DNA from: Protopterus annectens
Lineage: Eukaryota; Chordata; Ceratodontiformes; Protopteridae
Direction: 5' to 3'
Length of the DNA stretch: 64,000 nt
NCBI RefSeq assembly: GCF_019279795.1
Contig: NC_056733.1
Location: 1,996,253,304 to 1,996,317,303, forward strand
Positions 1 through 12,277 of this stretch are shown one piece after another. A program made the translations under genes and the position numbers. The notes beneath the pieces were generated by a model, which made no database searches, had not been told where the DNA came from, and saw only the letters and a program-made list of their open reading frames with translations. Positions within the stretch are counted from its first letter, which is position 1. Every line of letters begins with the position of its first letter.

Positions 1-460
1 CACAACAAGTTAAATATGTGTAAGCAGATATATATCTATGTAGGTATATACAGACATAGTTATATATTTGTAAGCAGATATATATAAATATCTATATAGG
101 TATATATGGCCATACATGTGTAGATAGCAATGGCAGATTAACAAAAACACATATGTCCAAATGCACCATTAATGGGGTAGAGAGGCCCCACACACTATAC
201 GTCTTATACGAATACACACCCCCCCCACAGCCAAACACATCCACCCTGCAATACACTACCAAGTGTTGCAGATCCCATAACCAGGACCTGACACGACATG
301 GGCACAAGATGTTAACAGTACTAAATCTCACCTGTATGATGTCAGGCTGGTATTGGTAACATATCATGCAGTACAGTCTGCATCCCATAGGAAATGTAAA
401 ATGTGGAAGCCATCAACATCTCCAGGATACAGATACACAAACACAGATATGCAGATACAG

Positions 461-497
<37 letters not shown>

Positions 498-2589
498 CAC
501 ACATATATATAGATATACATGTGACTACACATACACATGCAGATATATGTACAGTAAGACACATATGTAGAAGGTGCACACAATATGGAACAGCCACTAT
601 GCCTACAGTTAAAACCTGAACAACTGGACACTGTATGGGCCACCCATTCAAATGATAATCATTGCCTGCAACATATACCCACAAAGAGGTCATAGGAAAA
701 ACCACCACACACAGGTTTGCAGAAATGGAAAACCTTTAATTGTGTACTATTACAGTTCTATATGCCATGTCATACAGATGTTCAGACACTGACATCCATA
801 TAAACAGAGTAATGGAACTGTGAAACAGTTATACTAATACAATAGTCTGGAAAGGTTCACAACTGTTGATGTCCAGGCCAAGCCCTTCAAATTGTACAAT
901 AGTGAAGACAGACTGGGCCACAGGATACCAAACAATCAACAGTATGTAATGCAGGTGCATAGTTCAGCAGCCTCTATCTACACTCTGTACAAAATCACTA
1001 GGTGGTAAAGACATCATGTGACCAAATGGGTTGTAACTGTTACATAACAAGGCATAACTGACACCATCACAAGCACACTGACAAACAGAATGGTCTGTAT
1101 GGCAGGAGACAGTAGGCTTGCATTAACCCAATTTATGTAAGTAATGTAAATATAGGTGAAGTATAAGGTACTGTACATCCAGATACCTTAAGGCAGCTCA
1201 CCCCTGATACCCCCATATTTTGTAACAGACTAGGTCATTTATGGTGCTCCCCCAGACTCAATAATATAGGGCCATATACCACTGTTACATACACTGGCAT
1301 CTGGAGTGCATAAGGGCACACATGTATTGTGTAGGTGGCACACATATATGGTCCCAGCTCCACTGTATGTGTGGGGGATACAACAGCAGTGGACTGATGG
1401 CAGCAATGGCAGTGTGATATGCTCACAGCCCACAAGAGAACAACCTGGACAGCATGTCATATGTGCACAGCTTGGTATGTAGGTGGAGGACAGAGGCTGG
1501 AACACAGGCACATGTGTGGAAAACTGTTGCCATACACTAAGCAAGTTGCTGGTGTTACAGGATAGTCTGCAACATACCCTCAGACAGGGAATTGAGGTTA
1601 GAAACAGAAATTGATGTAGCCATGTACTGATAGCACTCAACGCACACACTGCCAGTGAAATATCTGACACAGGACCTGTGTGGTGGACAGACAAAACATG
1701 ATAGGCATACCTCTGGCCACCAAGATGATAGGCCCACATTTGTGAGCTATGCAGACAGACTGCATTCCAAGGTAAACTAGTATGTACACACACACTGTAA
1801 CACCAGTACTATACAAAGCATAACACAACTCTACTCACACTCTGTCTGTAGTTCCTGAACCTCCTACAAATATGTAGCTGTCCTGAGTGTGCCGGTTCTC
1901 CTGGAAAATGTATTGCTACCTGCTGTCTGTAACACTGATGCCCACAAACAGGAAGGATGTCCATCACAGAGGAAATGTAAATGGACCACACCCACATGAT
2001 GTAGGGATTTATAGTAGGTGGTTGCCATGACAGTGGTAATTGGAACTACTACACATGGATAATCATATATAGATGGCTATCTGGATAATTATATGCATAT
2101 ATATTTCCACCATATGTCCTGGACATGAAGTGTAGCCCTACCTCAGCCTGTATATTCCCAACGTCATAGTGCAAGGGGATGTCAGGTATGTATAGCAGGT
2201 ATATTAGTAAACTATTGCTACTGTCATTGGGATTGTCTTCACAGACATGGTGTGTGTGGGAGGTCACATCTGCTTATAAAATGTGTGCCATTGGCTACTG
2301 ACAGACATCCTAAGGACATCAATGTACAGTACCGCTGCTAGCACATAATGCCACTGTGGACTGCACCAAAGATATTGGCCAATATATGTGGACATTCTGA
2401 CACACTCTGTACAGTCCAGAGGTATACACATAACCCTTAGTGCACAACATGTGTACCATGCCTGACAATATGGATGTAGACAGCCATGTAGGTGGGTATA
2501 ACACATAACGACTGGTATACATTTGCCACCATAGGTTATGCATTCACACACCCCTGTCTGGCCTGACACATAATAACCGCTGGTACAGG
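1..2589. other. ACA/TGT-rich stretch without recognised gene
   Basis: No open frame here resembles a known family. The DNA is strikingly rich in ACA, TGT, CATA and TATG words and poor in CpG, with short AT dinucleotide runs. This composition matches 5.4-8.3 kb and 59-64 kb rather than the middle of the window. It looks like old, decayed repeat sequence. The many 60-180-codon open frames on both strands follow from the composition and show no protein signature. Confidence 0.6.
465..494. repeat. (TA)n microsatellite
   Basis: About fifteen AT dinucleotides in a row, flanked by ACATAC words. It is a simple repeat and probably length-variable. Confidence 0.9.
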
Positions 2590-2594
2590 GTGCC

Positions 2595-3170
2595 ATGGCC
2601 ACATCCTACCCATCAGATATTGACATACATCTGTACAGCAACCCACTGCTCTGTGTGACATACATGACTGTTAAGGGAGGCCCGGCAGCAGTACATCTGG
2701 CAGGGGGAGTATCAATATTCATCAAAGATACCCACACCTCCAGGTTGGTGGCACAGAGACTATCCATGTGCAACTAACAGTGGGTAAAACTGCCTTCCAG
2801 TTTATAGCCTGCTACAGACCACCCTCCCTAACCCAGGAACCCACTCGGCCTTCCTGAGAACACTGGAAAATATGAAGGTCTCTCCAAACACCATTATATT
2901 GGGTGACTTCAACTACCCAAACATAGACTGGGAGCATTACTCTAGCTCCAACACCCTAGCCCAAAGGTTCCTAGAATTTATAAACTCAAATGCTATGGAA
3001 CAACTTGTTACCACTCCCACAAGAGGGAAACATACTGGACCTGATCATCACCAACATGGGGACTCTATGCTCCACACCAGAAGTGTATCCCTCACTGGTA
3101 AGATCAGACCATAAACTAATCTCACTGGATATTCACATCCTGACACCATCCCTGCCCAGAAAACCACAGT
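2595..3170 (+). pseudogene. CR1 ORF2 endonuclease fragment
   Basis: Remnant of the apurinic-type endonuclease domain that nicks target DNA for CR1 retrotransposition. Around 2898-2935 the frame reads GDFNYPNIDWE, the conserved CR1/L2 motif around a catalytic Asp-Asn pair. Further on, LDLIITN and SDH signatures (about 3030-3115) follow in a second frame, so at least one frameshift separates the parts. In-frame stops also occur at 2775 and between 2775 and 2870. No functional protein can be made. The order endonuclease then RT matches the RT pseudogene that follows. Confidence 0.8.
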
Positions 3171-3235
3171 GAAAACTTCTAAAGCAAATTTCACACTCCT
3201 CAAAACCGAGGTGGAATCCTTCAAAGCCCCGGCCT

Positions 3236-5266
3236 GTGGAAAATCTGGCCCAGACCGCAGAATCCTTTATAAACGCATTCTATGAACACCTTCAGGAATG
3301 CATGGATCATGCGATCCCAAATAAAATCAAGACCCAACCCTCCAAAGGCAGACATCCTGTCTGGTGGACCCCAGCCATAAACAAACTATACAATAGAAGG
3401 AGGAAGCTACTAAATGATAGAGCAAAATTCCAAAAGGAAGGCATCTCTGATCAGTATTAGCAAAAACTACGGGCACTCATAAAATCGTCTAAGGCCAGCT
3501 TGAGAGAAAATTGCATAAGACACTAAGGATAATCACAAGGCTTTCCTTAGTTATGTTAGGAACCTGGGTGATAATTCCCAGATATGCTCAGAATTAGTCC
3601 AAAATGACAAAAAATACACTGAACCCACAGACATTGCCAACGTCTAGCTGACAGGTTCAGCGCAAACTCCCACCAAAAGGGCAAATATCTATCCCAGCAA
3701 AGTGCTGCCCCCCTGACATCTCAGATGCTCAGGTAAGAGCCTCCCTCTTCAAAGCAAAAAACACAGCATCAATGGGACCAGACGGTGTCCTGGGCTGCGT
3801 CCTACATGAACTCCAAGAAGAGCTAAACCCAAACATAAAACTACTGTTCAATCTCAGCCTTACTACAGGATATGTACCCAAAGAGTGGTGTACAGCAACT
3901 GTGGTCCCTCTCCACAAAGGTGGTGCCTCAACGGATCCTGGAAACTATCGCCCCATAAGTCTGACTAGCTTGGTCTGCAAAGCTATGGAAAGGATCATCA
4001 TGGACCTCATAAATAAAGATATTGGGGACCTACAGACACTGGATCCTACCCAGTTCGGCTTTGTTAAGGGCAGATCCTGCCTCTTAAACCTGGTTGATTT
4101 CTTTGAAACAGTCACCAAGGCCATTGACGAGGGGAAGGTGGTCCACACAGCCTACCTGGACCTCGCAAAAGCAATACAATACTCCACTCGGGCATTATAG
4201 ATAAGCTCACCAGCTTAAATATAAACCCCTATGTCACTAGATGGGTAGCAAACTGGCTCAAGGACAGAACCCACATGGTTAGAATTGCTGGAGCCATGTC
4301 AGACTCCAAACCAGTTACAAGTGGTGTCCCACAAGGCTCAGTCCTGGGACCTCTCTTGTTCGGTATATATTTCTCGGAGGTACAGGCCAACACGGAAGGA
4401 CTGTGGCTGACCAAGTTCACAGATGACTGCAAACTGGGTGCCATAATCGACTCTCCAGCCGACACAAGCATCCTCCAAAAGGGCCTCATAGAAACAGACA
4501 ACTGGTGCCAGAGCCATGGCCTCAAGCTAAGCGCCAAAAAGTGTATAGTCATCCCGTTTTGCAAAACAAAGTGCCCACAAATTACCACATAGGTGGTAAT
4601 CCATTAAGTACAGAAGAAGTAATTAGGGACCTGGGGACCCAAGTTGATAGCAATCTCTCATTTGACAACCACGTGGCCAAAGTGGTTAGAAAAACATTTT
4701 ATATAGCCCACCTAATCATGAAGGGATTCACATCTAGATCAGGGGAGGTCATCGTGCCTCTTTACTCATCCCTCATCAGGCCCATAATTGAGTACAATGA
4801 TCCTTTTGGGATGTACCTTACCAGACACCTGCAGCAACTGGAAAGACCCCAAAAGTACCTCACCAAGAGGATCAAAGGGCTCAAACAGATTCCATATGCT
4901 GCCCGGTTAAAGAAACTCCAGCTCTACTCAGTGGCATACCGCCTGTTCAGAGGCGATCTGTGCCTGACGTATAAAGCCATGTCCAACCAGGAATTAATGG
5001 ACATGCTGCACCTCAGAAAATCCAAATCCCATCGAGCTACACGCTTGAGAGACTTGAACCTCAGCACTGAAATAAATAGGACATGCTGGAGGGACAGATT
5101 CATAACCCAGAGGCTCCCTTCACTCTGGAATAAAATCCCAGTCCAGGTTAGGCAGAGTCCCTCATTGACTCTCTTCAAGAGGAATCTTGATGAGTGGATG
5201 GGAGATCATAGGTTTAAACCGGGTATCACTTCTGTGTCACTGTTAGACAGAGGCACAGTGTACTAA
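3236..5266 (+). pseudogene. CR1 ORF2 reverse transcriptase, frameshifted
   Basis: The reverse transcriptase part of CR1 ORF2, split over at least four frames: 3236-3460 (linker), 3772-4200, 4275-4592 and 4505-5266. Recognisable blocks are the finger motif GPDGV near 3780, the NYRPISLTS block near 3945, FGFVKGRSCL near 4060, LDLAKA near 4155 (motif A), SGVPQGSVLGPLLFGIY near 4322 (motif B) and FTDDCKL near 4417 (motif C, where the usual FADD reads FTDD). The C-terminal CR1 region runs to a stop at 5266, just before the 3' tail. A frameshift after LDLAKA and others later make it inactive. The 4505-5266 part alone is 253 codons long and open. Confidence 0.88.
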
Positions 5267-5363
5267 CCTCACAAAAGGGCATAGCAAAAATAATTTAAAA
5301 TGGGTGGCGAAAGCCAAACACATTCTGGCTAAGCTTATAAATGCCCTAGGGCAGATAGCCTAG

Positions 5364-5392
5364 TATGAACCTATGAACCTATGAACCTATGA
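5364..5392 (+). repeat. CR1 3' tail (CCTATGAA)n
   Basis: Three to four copies of the octamer CCTATGAA at the 3' end of CR1 copy 1. The same tail closes another copy at 62721-62742. Short terminal repeats of this kind are the normal 3' ends of CR1 elements and fix the downstream boundary of the insertion. Confidence 0.85.
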
Positions 5393-8359
5393 CATCTCAC
5401 TGGGTAAGTACACTAAGCTGCTAGGCATGTAACAATGCACTGTGCAGGCTACAGGCAGACTGGCTCAACACTGGCCTACAACTCCTATGGGGGAATGCAC
5501 ATGTACCTGCATATATAGCAGACTCTGCAGGAATGTCACAGCACAGGGTAAGATACATCTTTGTGAAAGTGCATGACCACAACCAATGTGAACACAACCA
5601 CAGCCACATATGTTAAGCTAGCATGATATTACAGTATATGGACTATCTGTTCGACACCATCCTCATATGTGCCACTCACAGACTGACCCTACATATACTG
5701 GGCTGCTACAAAGTTTGGTCTGATGGCTGTCTGTGGTATGGGACATGTGTGTGCATAGCCCTACAAACATGTATGCCAATACGGTACCATACAGTGGAGC
5801 AGCATGTAACATCAAATAGGACGGCACCTAGAACAATGACATCTACCACAGTCTGTACACAGGATAAAGTACATATTAACAATACACACACTGTCAACAT
5901 TCACCATAAGTACACAGACCTTAGTACAGTACAAACATCCACAGAATGTCCAGGTTATGTCATCAAATATAACCCCTACTGTACATAACATGTGTAGCAG
6001 TCTGATATCTCACTGGTTTGTTATCAGATATGATGACACTAATTATGGTGTACAGTACATATGCACCACTTCATGCATGACATATGTACAAAGGTTGACA
6101 GAGTTGTGGTTGGAAGCACAGATACAGGGCCAATATTGGCATGTTGCTGTGATAACCTCATACATTTACTGTTGTAACAGGGTTTGTTGCAACATATGTC
6201 CTGTGAGGAATATGAAGTCAGTAACTGTCACACCTTTCACCAGCTACAGACTGCAATCCTCACACTACCTTCTGCAGTCCACAGATAAATGCTCTGTGGG
6301 TAACACATGAAACCAAAGGCACAACACACTGCCCAGTCTGCAGATGACCCTGCAGATGGGGATTCCTCATAAACATGGCACTGATATGGCAGGTATTGAG
6401 ACATGTAGGACAGCCATATCCACACACACACTGTTAAACCAATATTACTCCAAATGCAGTATAGCAGCACTTACAGTCTGTAGTCAGGTCAGGCACATCC
6501 CCCTCCTGTGTGTTACCCTGTTTCAACAGTGTATGTTGTTAGAGGTAAATCCCCAATCCATTTGAGATGCTGTTTGCCAAACAACTGATCTAGTTCCTGC
6601 TCACAGTGAATGAAAAGGGCCAACACCAACATGATGTTCCTAGATATTGGAGTGTGTTTCCATGCAATTGTCGATGGGAATGTTACCACAGCTGTTCCAC
6701 ATGCAATCAGCTAGGAGAGGGCTGCAATTCATGTAGAGGCCATCAGCTGATCATGAGCATCACTTAAAATACACATGCTGCTGCCTAAGCAAAGCAGGTG
6801 TAGGTCTCCACATCCACCAGAGAGGGAGTGGGAGAGGCAGACAGAGGCAAGGACAAGTCAGGGAGGGTAAAACTTAAGCATGTTTGTGTCACACACCTAC
6901 CAGCACAGGGTATCAAACCCATGATGACTATGTAGTGCTATCACAGTTCTATGGAGTTATTGAATGCACCACATGGGTTACCTGCTGTATAGCCCTCAGA
7001 ACATATATGTGATGATGAGTGACATCTGCAACAGGGCTATGCTAGCTATATGGTAGGTGATGTATACATGCCTGTCCACATGAACAGGTGCCAATATCAA
7101 TACAGCCACACTCTCACAGGGATGCACACACATTGACACACTTGACAGGGCCAGGATTGCAACTCATCAGTAGTGGGATTGCCACAACACATCACTGTGC
7201 ATGTATCACATGCACCACATGGGTCATACTGGGGTTGTATGGGCAAAGGGTATGGGGAGGTGTCTGACATCAGGCAGCATGCTTCAGTATGCCCATGGGA
7301 GTTGTAGGTAGTGTGGATGTGAACATACACACCATACAACACACACACAAGCACACAGGGTGCCAGTACTGACATGCATGGGTGCATGTCTGCACGGGTG
7401 TGTGGTGGTCGACTGTGCCAGATGGCTGTACAAGGCTAGGCAATGGGTATACCTTGGCATCAGGCCACATGACAATGGTCTGCATTGTGGTTCAGGGGTG
7501 TAGTGTCTGCAGTTGCCCACACAGTTGGGTATTGTATCCCCCATCCAGTCACCTGGGTGGGTATTGTGTGTGGCAATGCTGTGCATCACTTGCCATGTAT
7601 GTGTTCCTTAGTCCATGACATGGATGGTGTTTGGGATGTGCACACCTTCCACATGCATGTACAGTGACATATGGAACTGTACCTGGGGTGTCTGGCCCAT
7701 GTTGTGAACACAGATTATCATCAGATGGGCCAGTCTTACCCACCTGTGGTGGGATCTGGTAATGGGCAGCAGGTTTACCCTGCCCCTACATTGATAGCAT
7801 GCTAACAGCATTCCCTAGTGTCAGTGACATCTGTCAATACAGGGGATGTTGTCAGGCATTGTATGTCCTTTGTGGGTCACATGTGATGGCACCACAGGTG
7901 TTGCAGGTGTCCATTGGGGAACATGGGGAAGGTGCACTGTCTGCATGTACATCATACTGGACAGATGGACAGGGTGCCATGCCCTCTGCAGCCCACTGCT
8001 ATCACCCCATAGTTACTATCACTGGCCAATAAGCAGTGTACTACCCACATATTGGCTGTTGCCTAGGCATGTGTGTGTGTATGAGGCATGGGTTGAGAGT
8101 GTACTCTGGGTAATACTGGGGTTGCCAACTGTGATTGCCTGGCCTTGATGTCCCATGTATGGGTATGGCTTTGCACCCCAGCCTCTCAGCTATTTCACAT
8201 CTGTTATCCCTGTATGGTGGACATTGTGATATATAGTAGGGCCACCATATAAGAAATATGCAAAACCCACTCCACATTGGCCACAGGTGTCACACACTCA
8301 CAACCACCTCCACAGAGGATACGAGTTACAAACACACACGCATACACACCTGTCATGTC
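5393..8359. other. ACA/TGT-rich stretch without recognised gene
   Basis: No recognisable coding sequence or mobile element. Composition is the same as at 1-2589, with abundant TGTG, CACA, TACA and ATGT words. Between about 7030 and 8250 open frames of 60-100 codons are frequent on both strands, but they overlap each other and lack protein-like motifs. Confidence 0.5.
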
Positions 8360-10560
8360 TGGGAGTAGAACCCCTATCTAACTAGTTTATTACACTACAG
8401 TACTGCGCAGTTATAGTATGTGCCACAGAGATTACTGGGATACTCTTTCCCCAAAGGTGTATATCACATTGGATGACATCAGCAGGATTGCCAAAGTGGG
8501 ACATTCGAATTCAAGTGAGTGTGAAAAGCCTAAAATGCATTGCTCCCTACACAGACAGAGATACACACACACAAAACATCCACAACCGACATGTGTGGGT
8601 ATAGAACCCCTAACAGAGGTCTATATCATACTACAGCATGGAGTTGTTATAGGATGCACCATGGGGATTACTGGAGAACTCCTTCCCCCAAAGGTGTATT
8701 TCGCAATGAATGTCATCAGCAGGATTGCCAAAGTAGGCCATTTGAAATGTACTTAGTGTGACTAGCCTAAAATGCATTGCTCCCTACACAGACATTGAAA
8801 CACACACAAAACCTCCAGAACTGCTATAGGTGGGGACAGAACCCTACCACAGTTCTAAATCACACTGCAGCAGTACACAGTTATGGCACGTGCTAAGGAG
8901 ATTACTGGGCTACAACCTTCCCAGAGTTATATTTCTAGGTGGGTGACATCAGCAGCCTTGCCAAAGTTGAGCATATGAATTGTAAGGAGTGTGAGTACCC
9001 TAAAAAGCACTGCTGTCTACACAGACAGATACACACACTTGCCATGTCTGGAATTAGAACACCTACCTAACAACGTTATCACACTACAGCAGTACGCAGT
9101 TACAGGGCACGCTACAGAGATTACTGGGCTATAACCTTCCCATAGCTGTATTTCTAGGTGGGTGACATCAGCAGCCTTGCCAAAGTTGAGTATATGAAAT
9201 GTAAGGAGTGTGAGTACCCTAAAAAGCACTGCTGTCTACACAGACAGATACACACACTTGCCATGTCTGGAATTAGAACATCTACCTAACTACTTTATCA
9301 CACTACAGCAGTATACAGTTACAGGACATGCTACAGAGATTACTGGGCTACAACCTTCCCAGAGGTGCATTTCTAGGTGGGTGACATCAGCAGCCTTGCC
9401 AAAGTTATGTATATGAATTGTAGGGAGTGTGGGTACCCTTAAAAGCATTGCTCTCTATGCAGTCAGAGACAGACAGACATGCACACAACCTCACACACAG
9501 TTGCCGAGTCTGGGATTAGAACAGCTACCTAACTACTTTATCACACGACAGCAGTACACAGTTACAGGACATGCTATAGAGATTACTGAGCTTCAACCTT
9601 CCCAGAGGTGTATTTCTAGTTCGATGACATCAGCAGCCTTGACAAAGTTGAGCATATGAATTGTAAGGAGTGTGAGTACCCTAAAAAGCATTGCTCTCTA
9701 CACAGACAGACACACACACTTGCCATGTTTGGGATTAGAACACTTACCTAAGTGCTTTATCACACTACAGCAGTATGCGGTTACAGGACATGCTACAGAG
9801 ATTACTGGGCTACAATCTTCCCAGAGGTGTATTTCTAGGTGGGTGACATCAGCAGCCTTGCCAAAGTTATGTATATGAATTGTAAGGAGTGTGAGTACCC
9901 TAAAAAGCATTGCTATCTACACAGTCAGAGACAGACATGCACACAAACAAACACACAGTTGCCAAGTCTGGGGTTAGAGCAGCTACCTAACTACTTTATC
10001 ACACAACAGCAGTACGCAGTTACAGGACATGCTATAGAGATTACTGGGCTACAACCTTCCCAGAGGTGTAGTTCTAGGTGGATGACATCAGCAGCCTTGC
10101 CAAAGTTGAGCATATGAATTGTAAGGAGTGTGAGTACCCTAAAAAGCATTGCTCTCTACACAGACAGACAGACACACACACACACACTTGCCATGTCCGG
10201 GATTAAAACACCTATCTAACTACTTTATCACACTACAGCAGTATGCATTTACAGGACGCACTACAGAGATTACTGGGCTACAACCTTCCAGAAGAAGTGG
10301 GTGACATCAGCAGCCTTACCACAGTTAAGTATATGAATTGTAGGGAGTGTGAGTACCCTAAAAAGCATTGCTCTCTACACAGTCAGACACGCACACAGAC
10401 ACAGTTGCCCAGTCTGGGGTTAGAACTCCTACCTAACTAGTTTATCACACTACAGAAATACTCAGTTATGGGGCACACCACGGAGATTACTGGGCTACAA
10501 CTCTCCCAAAGGTGTATTTCACATTGGATGACCTCAGCAGGCTTGTCATAGTAGGGCTAT
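8360..10560. repeat. Tandem array of ~220/240-bp units with tRNA-like core
   Basis: Nine to ten head-to-tail units. The landmark CTAAAA(A/T)GCA-TTGCT-CTACAC recurs near 8532, 8771, 9001, 9220, 9439, 9682, 9900, 10140 and 10360. Spacings are about 239, 230, 219, 219, 243, 218, 240 and 220, so the right part alternates short and long units as a higher-order dimer. The length difference comes from a (CA)n/ACAGACAGAC stretch. On the minus strand each unit has a sequence like GGTTCTAATCCC, close to an RNA polymerase III B box (GWTCRANNC), about 50 nt after a degenerate A-box-like stretch. I infer a tRNA-derived SINE that became tandem. Left-most units are the most divergent. Confidence 0.85.
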
Positions 10561-11280
10561 GGGGAGGGCAGTGTGTGTGCATGGGCCATAACCCATTCAT
10601 CTAGGGGTTGACACGCCACATGCAGGCACACACAGGGTCATATTTCACAGGTATGTGTGTGTATACAGCTGCTAGATGGCTACTTCCTTGTACAGTCATG
10701 TTGCACAGCTGGCACGTGCACCACATAGTCTGTAATGCTGACAGATACTGGTGGCTAGTATCTGCAGTGAGTGACATCTGCACCTCATGTGTTTGGGGCC
10801 CTTTGGCTGTGTGCTCAGTGGGACAGGCCTGGATGGTTCCTTGTCACAGTCACCCTCTTCCACACATCTATGTACATCTACCTTTGGCTTATTATAGTGT
10901 GTTGTCCTGACATATATGTCTGTATTCCTATCCACTGTGTGTACAAGGCATGAGTGGTGTATACTGATGAGTGTCTGCACTAACAACTGCAACTGCCAGA
11001 TATGTCTGGTCCACTGGTGTTTGCAGACATGGCCTTCATGTGTTTGTGTGTGAGCATGCCCAATATGACCTTTCAGTATGTTGTTGACTGACATTGCCTT
11101 CATTTCTCTGTGTGTATGAGCATGCCCAGTATGGCCATCTGTATTGAACGTGTGGATCGTGTCCAGGTAGTTTGTGCTGCAGTGCTGACCTTTGTGGTGT
11201 ACACCGACAGGTGGCATGCTGTCTCTGCAGGGTATCCATTGATCATTTGGCTTTGACTGTTACCTACATTTCTGCATAGC
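10561..11280. other. Stretch without recognised gene
   Basis: ACA/TGT-rich sequence between the satellite array and the G-rich minisatellite. Near 11020-11150 there is a short partial duplication: two ~80-bp segments read GAGCATGCCCA(A/G)TATG with CCTTCAT upstream. No gene is supported. Confidence 0.4.
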
Positions 11281-11560
11281 GGGGGGCACATCTGACTGTT
11301 CCTACATTTCTACACAGGAGTGGGGGGCACACCTGATTGTTATTACATTACTATGTAGGATGGGGGGGCACACCTAACTATTACTACAGTTCTACACAGA
11401 ATTGGGGGGGGCACACTGGACTGTTATTACATTACTATGTAGGATGGGGGGCACACCTGACTATTTCTACATTTCTACACAGGATTGCGGGGGGGGGGCA
11501 CACCTGACTGTTATTACATTACTATGTAGGATGTGGGGGGCACACGTGACACTTGCACAC
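11281..11560. repeat. ~48-bp G-rich minisatellite
   Basis: About six units containing a run of 6-9 G followed by CACAC(C/T)TGACTGTT and then TACATT-CTA-GTAGGA. Two unit types alternate, one with CTACACAGGA and one with CTATGTAGGA, giving a ~96-bp higher-order period. Guanine runs of this spacing on one strand could form G-quadruplexes, but that is inference. Confidence 0.8.
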
Positions 11561-12100
11561 ATTTGCTATGATTGTACTGGTATGTCAGGTACTCCATTTC
11601 ATTCTGTATTGCTAACTATCATGCTGACTAGAAGCATACAAGTGTAGTACAGATCATGGCTTTGGTTGCCCTACATATTATTGTCTGACTTCCTTCCCTT
11701 CAGAACTAACATCCCACTGCCTGTCCTGCTGTGGTCTGTCTGTGTAGGCCTGGGGGTGAGGTTAACCGTAGCCATCATTCAGGGGCCATGGCACAGGCTC
11801 TGTTTGAGTTTGTCTACACCTGTCTTGCTGGCTGAGATTGTTGTTGGGTATGTGATCCATCCTGACTGCCATGTGTGGTTCATATGGACACACATGTCAC
11901 TCAGCACATTTCCCTCAGTGGGTTTTGTCACCCTGTGTAGTACTGCCTACTATGGTGACTCCGGTATGTGTTACGATGCCATGGTGCCACTATGAGTGTC
12001 TACTATCTGCTGCCATAACATTCAGCCACCCAATTCCCTTGCATGCTCACATCCATACCATAGCTACTGGTAATGACACATTCTACTCCATTTGGCAATT
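11561..12100. other. Stretch without recognised gene
   Basis: No coding sequence recognised. It lies just beyond the 3' side of the Harbinger A transposase and may belong to that element, because the two Harbinger copies in this window stop resembling each other close to this point. Confidence 0.4.
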
Positions 12101-12277
12101 GGTAGGTTGATTGACTTACCTTGAGGGTGTGCCAGACTTGCGGATGGTGCTGGAAGGCTGCCTATGTCACTCACACATAGTACACTCCCTACACATGGAT
12201 GAGCACAGGTAGTGTCATGTTTGGCATCCCTTTTACTGTATGTGCGAGTCAGAGAGAGGTGTCATTCCCTGGGTCCC

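Larger units (their letters stand above)
2590..5392 (+). mobile_element. CR1-type LINE, copy 1, 5'-truncated
   Basis: A LINE copy with parts of an AP endonuclease followed by a reverse transcriptase, both on the plus strand and broken by frameshifts and stops. It ends in an 8-bp 3' tail repeat (CCTATGAA), a format typical of CR1 elements. The 5' end lies within the endonuclease region: related copies at 59.6-64 kb carry additional upstream ORF2 and ORF1 sequence. It keeps more CpG than its surroundings, so it may be younger than the host DNA. CR1 elements move by target-primed reverse transcription. Confidence 0.9.

Noticed and set aside
353..708. Tyr/Ile- or Val/Cys-rich open frames across the TA repeat
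   Set aside because: Produced by the simple (TA)n and ACATAC repeats; both strands are open for the same reason.
9210..10440. Series of similar 60-90-codon open frames, suggesting a repeated small protein
   Set aside because: They are translations of the 220/240-bp tandem repeat and shift frame between units.
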